In this document: positions 1-7,446 of the stretch, piece by piece | How the letters are laid out: each line of letters starts with the position of its first letter | Numbering within the stretch: the first letter of the stretch is position 1 | Origin: Pseudomonadota bacterium | GTDB lineage: Bacteria > Pseudomonadota > Alphaproteobacteria > Rhizobiales > Xanthobacteraceae | Length of the DNA: 19,261 bases | Direction of reading: 5' to 3' | Assembly (NCBI GenBank): GCA_023392205.1 | Contig: JAEVZN010000126.1 | Span: 1 to 19,261 of the forward strand | Position numbers and translations under genes: made by a program | The notes under the pieces: generated by a model | What the model was told of the DNA's origin: nothing | Database searches by the model: none | Seen by the model: only the letters and a program-made list of their open reading frames with translations

Positions 1-141
1 CCTTGATGCTAGAGTGGGAATCCAAACATACGGTTAGCCGAGGCAATCGTTCCGGGCATGGCAGGGTCCGCCGCCCTTTTGATCGCGGATGTTGCATTTG
101 CCGCGATTTTCTGACCGATAAGCCGCAAAAGCCTGCTGTAC

Positions 142-145
142 GGAG
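142..145 (+). promoter_or_regulatory. Ribosome binding site choosing the gcdH start
   Basis: A GGAG lies directly against an ATG at 146 and 6 bases before a second in-frame ATG at 152. Zero spacing is not usable while 6 bases is close to ideal, so the second ATG is the likely start. This is read from the sequence; the choice between the two starts is inference. Confidence 0.6.
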
Positions 146-151
146 ATGAGC

Positions 152-1372
152 ATGAGCCAAGCCGCAGAAAAGCTGGACGTGAAGCGTCCCGTGTCCATGA
201 AAGACGCCCATTTCAACTGGGAGGACCCGCTCGACCTGGAGGGGGAACTTTCAGAAGAGGAGCGGATGGTGCGCGACACGGCGCGCGGCTATTCGCAGGA
301 CAAGCTGATGCCGCGCATTCTCGCGGCCTATCGCGACGAGACCATCGACCGCGATATCCTGCCCGAGATGGGGGCGCTTGGCCTGCTCGGGCCGACCATC
401 CCCGAAGAATATGGCGGCGCCGGGCTCGGCTATGTCGCCTATGGCCTCATTACCCGCGAGATCGAGCGGGTCGATTCCGGCTATCGGTCGATCCTGTCGG
501 TGCAATCCTCGCTGGTGATGTATCCGATCTAAGCCTACGGCACCGAGGCGCAGCGCAAGAAATACCTGCCCAAGCTCGCCAGCGGCGAAATGGTCGGCTG
601 CTTCGGCCTGACCGAGCCGGATCACGGTTCCGATCCCGGCTCGATGGTGACGCGTGCAGAGAAGGTGGCGAACGGCTATCGCCTCACCGGGTCCAAGACC
701 TGGATCTCGAATTCGCCGATCGCCGATATCGCGGTGGTCTGGGCGAAGCTCGACGGCAAGATCCGCGGTTTCATCGTCGAGCGCGGAACGGAGGGCTTCT
801 CCACTCCGAAGATCGAGGGCAAGCTCAGCTTGCGCGCCTCCGTCACCGGCGAGATCGTGCTCGATAACGCCTTTGTCCCGGAAGACAATCTGCTGCCGAA
901 TGCGTCGGGCCTCGCAGGGCCGTTCGGATGCCTCAACAATGCCCGCTACGGCATCTCCTGGGGTGCGATGGGCGCTGCCGAATTCTGCTGGCATGCGGCG
1001 CGGCAATACACGCTCGACCGCAAGCAATTCGGCCGGCCGCTCGCCGCCACCCAGTTGATCCAGAAAAAGCTCGCCGACATGCAGACCGAGATCACGCTCG
1101 GACTGCACGGCGCCCTGCGGCTGGGCCGGCTGATCGAGCAGGGACGCGCCGCACCGCCGGCCATCTCGCTCATGAAGCGCAACAATTGCGGCAAGTCGCT
1201 GGAGATTGCCCGCGTCGCCCGTGACATGCATGGCGGCAACGGCATTGCCGACGAATTCCATGTCATGCGGCATGTCGCCAATCTGGAAACCGTGAACACC
1301 TACGAGGGTACGCATGACATTCATGCGCTGATCCTCGGGCGTGCGCAGACGGGGATTCAGGCCTTCTTCTGA
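152..1372 (+). pseudogene. gcdH: Glutaryl-CoA dehydrogenase frame interrupted by an in-frame TAA
   Basis: Acyl-CoA dehydrogenase family flavoenzyme. Glutaryl-CoA dehydrogenase converts glutaryl-CoA to crotonyl-CoA in lysine, tryptophan and aromatic degradation. From ATG 152 the frame reads 126 codons to a TAA at 530-532, then continues in the same frame for 279 codons to a TGA at 1370-1372. Total length would be 406 residues, normal for the family. The break falls in the stretch VMYPI-stop-AYG, where I expect Tyr (TAT or TAC), so one base change explains it. Downstream, the FAD/substrate motif [17 protein letters not shown] and the motif [17 protein letters not shown] are intact, including the expected catalytic glutamate at about residue 385 (codon 1304-1306). 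No other frame damage is visible, so this is either a recent mutation or a sequencing error. An internal ATG at 590 could begin a 260-residue fragment, but that would lack the N-terminal helical domain and is unlikely to work. Confidence 0.85.
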
Positions 1373-1400
1373 TCCGCGTAGGGACCTCACCACGGTTGCA

Positions 1401-2153
1401 ATGCTCAGTGCCGCGGGCCTTGTCGGCGGCACAATTTCGTCGCTGGCCGGAGGTGCTGCGCTGGTGACCTTTCCGAGCCTGCTGGCGGCGGGGTTGCCGC
1501 CGGTGGTCGCGGTCGCCTCGAATATCGCAGCCTTGATGCCGGGCAGCTTTCTGGCGGCGTTCAGCGACCGCACCCAATTGCCGCCGTTTGATCGCGCCTT
1601 TTTCGGGCTTGTCTTCGCCTCTGTGCTCGGCGCGGGCATCGGGGCTGCGCTGCTGATGGTCACCTCGAACCGGGTGTTCGAGATCCTCGTCCCGCTCCTG
1701 CTCGGCTTTGCCACCATCCTCTTTGCCTATGGCGAGCGCATCAGCGCGGCCATCCGGGCGCGGTCGATGAAGCGCCATGGCCGCGAATTGTCGATCAAGG
1801 TGACCAGCGTGCCGATGCTGCTGCCGGTCTCGATCTATGGCGGCTATTTCGGCGCCGGCATCGGCGTGCTGATCGTCGCGGTGCTGTCGATCGCCACCGG
1901 CGGCGATTACAGGTCCGCCAATGCCACCAAGAATCTCGTGGCGGCACTCAACGGATCGGTCGCCGTTTTCATTTTTGCGCTGCGCGACGCGGTCGCCTGG
2001 CCCGCGACATTCGCCATGATGAGCGGCGGCATGGTCGGCGCGTTGATCGGCGCCCGCATCGCCCGCCACGCACCGCGCGAGGCCATGCGCATCGTGGTCA
2101 CCGCCATCGGCGCGCTGCTGACGGCGGTCTATGCCTGGCGCTACTGGTTCTGA
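1401..2153 (+). CDS. TauE/SafE family membrane permease
   Basis: Predicted inner-membrane transporter of the TauE/SafE (DUF81) family, whose members are linked to export of sulfite, sulfoacetate and related anions; the substrate here is unknown. From ATG 1401 it is 250 residues, nearly all hydrophobic. The first segment (about 3-30, with ISSLAGGAALVTFPSLL) and the central IYGGYFGAGIGVL at about 145-157 are the two family signature repeats. A basic loop of about 113-133 separates the halves. An in-frame ATG at 1341 would add 20 polar residues that overlap the end of gcdH; ATG 1401 starts just before the first membrane helix and is preferred, although no strong ribosome binding site is visible for either. 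The gap to the gcdH stop is 28 bases, so cotranscription is plausible. It ends 5 bases from a convergent hydrolase gene. Confidence 0.85.
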   Translation: MLSAAGLVGGTISSLAGGAALVTFPSLLAAGLPPVVAVASNIAALMPGSFLAAFSDRTQLPPFDRAFFGLVFASVLGAGIGAALLMVTSNRVFEILVPLLLGFATILFAYGERISAAIRARSMKRHGRELSIKVTSVPMLLPVSIYGGYFGAGIGVLIVAVLSIATGGDYRSANATKNLVAALNGSVAVFIFALRDAVAWPATFAMMSGGMVGALIGARIARHAPREAMRIVVTAIGALLTAVYAWRYWF

Positions 2154-2158
2154 CGGCG

Positions 2159-3004
2159 CTAACCCGCGACGCGTGTCCGCTGCGCCAGCGCAAACAGCCG
2201 CTCCACCATGCCGCTGTCCGGATCCGCCAGCGGCGCGATCACGGTGAAATGGTTGCCGGGCAATTCTTCGTAGCGCGTCTCAAGCCCGACCCTGCCCCAG
2301 ACGTCCGGCAAGGTTTTCGCCTGGCGGATGAATTCGGAGGATTCGTCGATACCGACCACCGAATCGCATACGCGGCCTGCGGGCGGCGGCGTCCAGAACA
2401 GCGGCGAGCTGGCACGCGCACTCTCTTCATCCAGCTTGAAATCCACGTTCATGCTGGTGTGAATGAGCGGCGAAAGATCGAACAAGCCGGAAATCGCATA
2501 ACCGGCCGGCACCAGATCGGACGGCGCATTCGCATCGCGCGCGTTCCAGTCCGTGGCCATCATCGCGGCCGTCAGGTGGCCGCCCGCCGAATGACCGTAA
2601 ACGAGAATGCGCTTTCCGAAGCGATGCCACAGATGCAGACAGGCGGCGCGCATCTGCTCGACGATCTGCGCGATCGACACCTGCGGGGACAGATCGTAGC
2701 CGGCCATCGCAACATTGACGCCGCGCTCGAACAGACCGCGTGCCAGATGGCTGTGTTCCTTCGGGCTCAGGGCGCGCCAATAACCGCCGTGAATGAACAA
2801 AGCGAGCGGCGCATCGGGATCGGCCAGGAACAGGTCGATATACTGACGTGGGCTCGGTCCGTAGGACACATCCAGTTCGGTGCGGCCCTGCTGCGCGGCC
2901 TGAGCGCGGAACGCGGACGAATCGCGGCCCCAGCCTTCGAATATGCGCGGATGGTCCGGCACCAGCGCGCGGTTGTTGTAAAGGGCCTCGAAATCGGTCG
3001 ACAT
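2159..3004 (-). CDS. Alpha/beta hydrolase, kynurenine formamidase (arylformamidase)-like
   Basis: 281-residue alpha/beta-hydrolase-fold protein with no signal peptide, so probably cytoplasmic. It shows the oxyanion-hole motif HGGYW at 72-76, the nucleophile elbow GHSAGG with Ser139, and a late His252 in GNHF. An acidic residue in GIDESSE (about 220-221) could complete the triad. HGGYW with GHSAGGH is typical of the arylformamidase and carboxylesterase-like group. The true substrate is not shown by sequence, and no other kynurenine-pathway gene is nearby, though the adjacent gcdH belongs to a route that can receive tryptophan breakdown products. The frame is open upstream to 3097, but the ATG at 3002-3004 has AGGAG 6 bases upstream and matches the usual N-terminus, so it is chosen. 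Confidence 0.82.
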   Translation of the reverse strand: MSTDFEALYNNRALVPDHPRIFEGWGRDSSAFRAQAAQQGRTELDVSYGPSPRQYIDLFLADPDAPLALFIHGGYWRALSPKEHSHLARGLFERGVNVAMAGYDLSPQVSIAQIVEQMRAACLHLWHRFGKRILVYGHSAGGHLTAAMMATDWNARDANAPSDLVPAGYAISGLFDLSPLIHTSMNVDFKLDEESARASSPLFWTPPPAGRVCDSVVGIDESSEFIRQAKTLPDVWGRVGLETRYEELPGNHFTVIAPLADPDSGMVERLFALAQRTRVAG

Positions 3005-3010
3005 GGCATT

Positions 3011-3015
3011 CTCCT
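3011..3015 (-). promoter_or_regulatory. Ribosome binding site setting the hydrolase start
   Basis: On the minus strand AGGAG lies 6 bases before the ATG at 3004. It rules out the longer open frame that reaches 3097, which lacks such a site. Confidence 0.7.
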
Positions 3016-3067
3016 GCTCGCCTGTGCGCCGCGAGCGGGCCGGAGATTGCGTCATCGGCTGCGCACG

Positions 3068-3084
3068 GGCAAGCCCGGCTTGCC
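3068..3084. promoter_or_regulatory. 17-base perfect dyad between divergent genes
   Basis: GGCAAGCC-C-GGCTTGCC is an 8-base perfect inverted repeat around one central base, in the middle of the 142-base region between the divergently transcribed hydrolase (start 3004) and mmcB (start 3147). There is no T-run beside it, so it does not look like a terminator. The position suits an operator shared by the two promoters. I do not recognise the motif. Confidence 0.45.
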
Positions 3085-3111
3085 GCCATTTCGCCAAACC
3101 GAAACAGCCGC

Positions 3112-3140
3112 TTGGCCGGTCCGCCGAACGGGTTTATTGG
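3112..3140 (+). promoter_or_regulatory. Weak promoter candidate placing the start of transcription at the mmcB ATG
   Basis: TTGGCC at 3112-3117 and TATTGG at 3135-3140 are separated by 17 bases. Transcription from it would begin near 3147, the mmcB start codon itself, and no Shine-Dalgarno sequence precedes that ATG. A leaderless message is therefore possible. The -10 element is poor. Confidence 0.25.
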
Positions 3141-3146
3141 TCGGGC

Positions 3147-3635
3147 ATGAGCGCGCTGCTTGCCAATGTGTCCCAGATGCCGGTCGACGGCCGCCAGTCG
3201 CAGACCGCGCTGACGGTGGCGCGTGGCACGATGCGGCTGCTGCTCGCGCATGGCTTCCATTGTGTCAGCGAGGTCGTGCTGCCCTCGGGGCGGCGCGCCG
3301 ATCTGGTGGCGCTCGGCGGCGGCGGCGAAATCTGGATCGTGGAGATCAAGTCCTCGATCGCGGATTTCCGCGCCGATCACAAATGGACCGACTACCGGAT
3401 GCATTGTGACCGGCTGTTCTTTGCCACCACCGTGGAAGTGCCCTGCGACATCTTTCCGCCGGATACCGGCCTGATCGTCGCCGATGGCTTCGGCGGCGAG
3501 ATCGTATGCGCAGCTCCGGAGCACAAACTGCCGTCCGCGACCCGCAAGGCCATGACGCTGCGGATCGCCCAATGCGCGGCTTTGCGCCTGCAATCGCTGA
3601 TCGACCCGGCCGGACCTTACCGAAACGAAATCTGA
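3147..3635 (+). CDS. mmcB: MmcB-like DNA repair protein
   Basis: 162-residue protein of the MmcB family, small PD-(D/E)XK-fold proteins widespread in alphaproteobacteria and linked to survival of DNA crosslinking damage in Caulobacter. The signature block SGRRADLVALGGGGEIWIVE followed by IKSS carries Asp52, Glu66 and Lys68 with the expected nuclease-like spacing, followed by DFRADHKWTDYRMHCDRLFFA at about 73-93. Length and ends fit the family. The frame is open back to 3003, but that stretch is antisense to the hydrolase leader and has no family similarity, so the ATG at 3147 is chosen. No Shine-Dalgarno is seen. No SOS-type (GTTC-N7-GTTC) box was noticed upstream, although the family is damage-inducible in Caulobacter. 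It lies 44 bases before the ABC ATPase, on the same strand. Confidence 0.82.
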   Translation: MSALLANVSQMPVDGRQSQTALTVARGTMRLLLAHGFHCVSEVVLPSGRRADLVALGGGGEIWIVEIKSSIADFRADHKWTDYRMHCDRLFFATTVEVPCDIFPPDTGLIVADGFGGEIVCAAPEHKLPSATRKAMTLRIAQCAALRLQSLIDPAGPYRNEI

Positions 3636-3679
3636 GCGCGACTGGCGCCAGACAGGGTCCGGCGATATATGACGCAGTC

Positions 3680-4426
3680 ATGGCACTGATCGAGACCGAA
3701 CATCTGGTGCGCGTCTACCGGTTGGGCGGCGAAACCGTGCGCGCGCTCGACGACGTGTCGATTGCCATCGAGGCAGGCGATTTCGTCGCGGTAATGGGTC
3801 CGTCGGGTTCCGGCAAGTCGACCTTCATGAATGTGGTCGGCTGCCTCGACCGTCCCGATTCCGGTTCATACCGGCTGGACGGCGAACTGGTCTCCGCGCT
3901 CGACGGCGACGCATTGGCCGCCGTGCGCAACGTGAAGATGGGCTTTGTCTTCCAGCAATTTCATCTGCTCGACCGCCTCGATGCAATGGCCAATGTCGAA
4001 TTGCCGATGATCTATGCAGGCATCGATCCGGCCATCCGCAAGCAGCGTGCAGCATTGGCGCTGGAGCGTGTCGGCCTCGGTCAGCGCAAGCATCACCGGC
4101 CGACGCAATTGTCCGGCGGACAGCAACAGCGCGTGGCGGTCGCACGCGCCATCGTGAACACCCCGAAAATCCTGCTCGCCGACGAGCCGACCGGCGCGCT
4201 CGACAGCCGCACCTCGGTCGAATTGATGGCGCTTTTCCAGGAGCTGAACCGCGACGGCGTGACGATCTGCATCGTGACGCATGAGCCGGACGTTGCCGCC
4301 TATGCGAGCCGGCTGATCCGTTTCCTCGACGGCCGCGCGGTCAGCGACACACGCCAGGATCCGGCCGACGCCGCAACGCGGCTGGCGCGACTGATAAAGC
4401 CCGCGCCGGCGGAGGCTGCCGAATGA
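3680..4426 (+). CDS. MacB/LolD-type ABC transporter ATPase
   Basis: 248-residue nucleotide-binding subunit. Walker A GPSGSGKST at 40-48, Q-loop glutamine at about 92-93 in FVFQQFHLL, signature LSGGQQQRVAVARA at 144-157, Walker B ILLADEP at 164-170 with the MacB/LolD-style TGALD after it, and switch His201. All catalytic residues are present. The C-terminus ends in an Ala/Pro/Glu-rich tail. The open frame extends back to 3506 inside mmcB; ATG 3680 is where family similarity begins. Ribosome binding signal is weak. The stop overlaps the ATG of the permease gene (ATGA), so the two form one transporter. Confidence 0.92.
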   Translation: MALIETEHLVRVYRLGGETVRALDDVSIAIEAGDFVAVMGPSGSGKSTFMNVVGCLDRPDSGSYRLDGELVSALDGDALAAVRNVKMGFVFQQFHLLDRLDAMANVELPMIYAGIDPAIRKQRAALALERVGLGQRKHHRPTQLSGGQQQRVAVARAIVNTPKILLADEPTGALDSRTSVELMALFQELNRDGVTICIVTHEPDVAAYASRLIRFLDGRAVSDTRQDPADAATRLARLIKPAPAEAAE

Positions 4427-5655
4427 CCCATCGCGACGCCATCATCTCGGCCATCGATGCGCTGCGGCTGAACAAGCTGCGCAGCGCGCTCACCATGCTC
4501 GGCATTGTCATCGGTGTCGCCGCCGTGATCGCCATGGGCGCGGTCGGCGGCGGTGCACGCGAACAGGTGGTGTCGCAAATCCGCAGTCTCGGCTCCAATC
4601 TGCTGATCGTCACGCCGGGTAATGTCACCGCGGGTGGCGTGCGCATGGGCGGCGGTGCCGCTTCCACCCTGACCGACGAGGATGCCGCGGCGATCATGTC
4701 GGAAGTAACCGGGGTGCAGGTCACGGCGCCGAACATGCGCGGCTCCGGCCAGATCGTGGCCGGCGGCATGAACTGGGCCGCCAGCGTGTTTGGGATCGAT
4801 GCCGGCTGGTTCGAGGCCCGGGACTGGGAGGTGGAAACCGGCCGCATGTTCGAGCCGGAGGAGATCGCGCGCGGTGCGCAGGTGGCGATTATCGGCCAGA
4901 CGGTGGCGCGCAACCTGTATGGCGGGATGGACCCGGTCGGCGAGGAAATGCGCATCCGCAACGTGCCGCTGCAGGTGATCGGGGTCATGAGCCACAAGGG
5001 CCAGACGACCTGGGGCCAGGATCAGGACGATGTGGTCTTCGTGCCGCTCAATACGGCGCGACAGCGTGTGCTCGGCCGCAACCTCGCCAATGCGCGCGCG
5101 GTCGGGTCGATCTATGTGAAGGTGCATGACGGCGAGAGCATGACGCTGGTGGAAGAGGACGAGAAGGCGCTCCTGCGCCAGCGTCATCGCATCCAGCCCG
5201 GTGCCGAGGACGATTTCACGATCCGTAACCTGGCCGACATTGCCGCCACGCGCGAAGCCAGCGCGCGCACGCTGGCATTGCTGCTGGCGGCCGTGGCCGG
5301 CGTGTCGCTGATGGTCGGCGGCATCGGCATCATGAATATCATGCTGGTATCGGTCACCGAGCGCACCCGCGAGATCGGTTTGCGGCTCGCCGTGGGCGCG
5401 CGACGGCGCGACATTCTGCGGCAATTCCTTCTTGAGGCGTCCGGCCTGTCGATCATCGGCGGCGCCATCGGCATGCTGCTCGGCGTCGGCGCCGCCTATC
5501 TGATTTCCAATGCGGCCGGCTGGCCATTGCTGATCGAACCCGGCGCCATCGTGCTGGCGGTTGTCTTTTCCGGGCTCGTCGGCGTGTTCTTCGGGTGGTA
5601 TCCGGCGTTGCGCGCCTCGAAGCTCGATCCCATCGAAGCGCTACGGCATACCTGA
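4423..5655 (+). CDS. MacB/FtsX-type ABC transporter permease
   Basis: 410-residue inner-membrane protein with the MacB layout: a first membrane helix at about 22-45 (SALTMLGIVIGVAAVIAMGA), a large periplasmic domain at about 46-280, then three helices near 283-310, 341-362 and 375-394. It ends in the family-typical GWYPALRASKLDPIEALR. The VTERTREIGLRLAVGAR block after helix 2 is the conserved FtsX coupling region. Known relatives act as mechanotransmission pumps exporting antibiotics, peptides or lipoproteins, usually with a MacA periplasmic adaptor. No adaptor or outer-membrane factor lies in this window, so the substrate is unknown. It shares an ATGA overlap with the ATPase gene upstream. 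Confidence 0.92.
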   Translation: MTHRDAIISAIDALRLNKLRSALTMLGIVIGVAAVIAMGAVGGGAREQVVSQIRSLGSNLLIVTPGNVTAGGVRMGGGAASTLTDEDAAAIMSEVTGVQVTAPNMRGSGQIVAGGMNWAASVFGIDAGWFEARDWEVETGRMFEPEEIARGAQVAIIGQTVARNLYGGMDPVGEEMRIRNVPLQVIGVMSHKGQTTWGQDQDDVVFVPLNTARQRVLGRNLANARAVGSIYVKVHDGESMTLVEEDEKALLRQRHRIQPGAEDDFTIRNLADIAATREASARTLALLLAAVAGVSLMVGGIGIMNIMLVSVTERTREIGLRLAVGARRRDILRQFLLEASGLSIIGGAIGMLLGVGAAYLISNAAGWPLLIEPGAIVLAVVFSGLVGVFFGWYPALRASKLDPIEALRHT

Positions 5656-5681
5656 GCGGGTGTTGCGTCTGGCTACGGCAA

Positions 5682-7232
5682 TTATCCGATGCCATCGAGC
5701 GGCGAGATGTCTCCGACAAATTGCAGGAGATCGGTCATGGTGAAGGTGCCCGGCACTTTCGCCGCCAGCTCCGGCCGCCAGTTGACGCCGCGCTGCCACA
5801 GATAGGATTCGTGGTCGCCATGCACGAGGCCGATCAGGACTTCGGCAATGATGGTTGCACCGACCGGACCGAGACGTTCGCCATTACCGCGGACCGCGGC
5901 CTCTTTCAAAATGTAATACCAGAGCGGCGTCCGTATATGCAGGTTGTGGCGCTTCGCTGCGGCACCATCGTCGCCGGTTGCGAGCTCTTCCGGCGACAGC
6001 GGATTGCGCACACCGATGGCACCGGCGATCGACTGGCCGGACGGCAGCCCGAGATGCACACCGCGCCGCAGATTGCGGAAGGCGAGATTGCGGGACCGGA
6101 AGTCGTCGCCACCGGGCAATTCGTGCAGTTGCGGAATCAGCAGCGGATCGATCTTGCGTGACGGATTGAGCCGCACATCGTCGGGATTGACGCCGGGGCC
6201 AAAGTCGAAATAGCGCCGCCAGTCGATGATCCAGTTGGACGGCAAGACCGGTTGCGGCAATGGCGCCTGCGAGGGCAAAGGTGCGAGATCGCCGACAATG
6301 CCACCCGATAAACCCGAGAAGTCGAACAATTGCTGTAACGTCGCGGCAGTGAAGATGCGGTTATGGCTGTAGCGTTCGCGCACCATGCTGTGCCCGAACC
6401 GGTAGGCAGCTGCGGAAAATTCTACCGGCATATAGGGCAGCTTCTTGAAGCGATAGAAGCGCCGGCCGCGCTCGAGAATACGTCCGACAATGCCGGGTTC
6501 GGTGAGGCGCTCCAGGAAATCGTGCAGCACCATCCATTGATAATGCCAGCTCACGATCTGCCGCGCCTCGGCGAATATTTTGTCGGCAGGTTTTCCGGAC
6601 GCTGCGATGAGATCGCAAACGGCGTTGTGGAATTTCAGAAAGGCCAGATGCGTCTGCGCGACGGCGAGATTCTCGTCGTTGCGGTGATCTCCGATCAGCG
6701 CGAAGCCTTCCGGGTTGCGCGGCAGGTCGTTGCGATGGTCGCCGGTCACACCGCCGAACTCCACATTGATGGTCTTGCCGATCAGGAATTTCGGCCCCGG
6801 TGTCTTGCCGCTGCCGGATATTCCATTGCGCGCATACAGCTGGCGGCTGCCATCCGGCCCAAGTCCGTAGATCGCATCGAGATCGAGCGCCGGTGTGCGG
6901 AAATTCTCGATGCCCTCGGGGTCGGCATATTTATCGCCGATCGACGTGAGATCGAGCGTGATGTCGTGATCGACGAATTGTCCGAGATAGGTGAAGCCAG
7001 CCGGGATATTCGGATTGTTGCCCTCGGGACTTCCGGGATTCTGGTCGCGCATGGCCCTGGCCAGGTCTTCCAGCGGACCGTCATCGACTTTCAGAGGCGG
7101 CAGATCGGGAAACATCCGCCCGAACATGCCCGGATCGTCGTGGCCGCTGAGACGCTGGCGCGCCAGCAATTGCGCGGTGGGCTTTCGGCCGGCGGTGCCG
7201 TGGCCGGGCTGGATATTGATGTCATGCGCCAT
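5682..7232 (-). CDS. Animal-type haem peroxidase (bacterial An_peroxidase family)
   Basis: 516-residue protein of the peroxidase-cyclooxygenase superfamily, whose eukaryotic members include myeloperoxidase. The distal motif GQFVDHD at 84-90 carries Asp88 and distal His89. GDHRNDEN at 181-188 supplies Arg184 and Glu187, matching the catalytic arginine and haem-linking glutamate of myeloperoxidase. AYRFGHSMV at 276-284 holds proximal His281. Asp88 and Glu187 mean both haem ester-bond residues are present; the methionine unique to myeloperoxidase is replaced by Asn188. No signal peptide or membrane helix is visible, so it is cytoplasmic or exported by an unrecognised route. The start is the ATG at 7232, with GGGGAGG about 10 bases upstream; the frame is open to 7298. 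It faces the ABC permease tail to tail, 26 bases apart. Confidence 0.88.
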   Translation of the reverse strand: MAHDINIQPGHGTAGRKPTAQLLARQRLSGHDDPGMFGRMFPDLPPLKVDDGPLEDLARAMRDQNPGSPEGNNPNIPAGFTYLGQFVDHDITLDLTSIGDKYADPEGIENFRTPALDLDAIYGLGPDGSRQLYARNGISGSGKTPGPKFLIGKTINVEFGGVTGDHRNDLPRNPEGFALIGDHRNDENLAVAQTHLAFLKFHNAVCDLIAASGKPADKIFAEARQIVSWHYQWMVLHDFLERLTEPGIVGRILERGRRFYRFKKLPYMPVEFSAAAYRFGHSMVRERYSHNRIFTAATLQQLFDFSGLSGGIVGDLAPLPSQAPLPQPVLPSNWIIDWRRYFDFGPGVNPDDVRLNPSRKIDPLLIPQLHELPGGDDFRSRNLAFRNLRRGVHLGLPSGQSIAGAIGVRNPLSPEELATGDDGAAAKRHNLHIRTPLWYYILKEAAVRGNGERLGPVGATIIAEVLIGLVHGDHESYLWQRGVNWRPELAAKVPGTFTMTDLLQFVGDISPLDGIG

Positions 7233-7365
7233 GATGAGACCGCCTCCCCGCGGTGCTGGCGTTGAGCTGAAAGCGTCAGGACATGAGGATGCAGCCACCC
7301 GACAGGTGGCTCGGTCATGCGGGCGGCCGCAACTGGCTGCCGGGCCACGCCTGACCGTGCCTACA

Positions 7366-7394
7366 CGTATAGAGTGCAGAATGTATAATTACAA
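7366..7394 (-). promoter_or_regulatory. Promoter candidate for the haem peroxidase gene
   Basis: On the minus strand TTGTAA (7389-7394) and TATACG (7366-7371) are 17 bases apart, in a local AT-rich island inside GC-rich DNA. It points toward the peroxidase, with a predicted leader of about 125 bases. On the plus strand the same island contains TATAAT at 7384-7389, but without a matching -35. Confidence 0.35.
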
Positions 7395-7446
7395 CCTGAT
7401 TGTTTCGCGGCGACCCTGCTGGCGACGCAGGCGGCGGCGGAAGGCG

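Noticed and set aside
1..151. Terminator or gene in the first 151 bases
   Set aside because: GGG/CCC pairing before a TTTT near 66-80 is too short, and the open frame there is an antisense shadow.
590..1372. Separate short acyl-CoA dehydrogenase gene
   Set aside because: It is the same frame as the upstream fragment, joined by a single stop codon, and lacks the N-terminal domain.
251..1717. 488-codon open frame on the minus strand
   Set aside because: It lies antisense to gcdH and the TauE gene; the plus strand has clear family motifs and this product is low-complexity Arg/Ala/Asp-rich, typical of a GC-rich shadow.
2249..3409. 386-codon plus-strand frame opposite the hydrolase
   Set aside because: The minus-strand hydrolase has intact catalytic motifs and a ribosome site; this frame also runs into mmcB out of frame.
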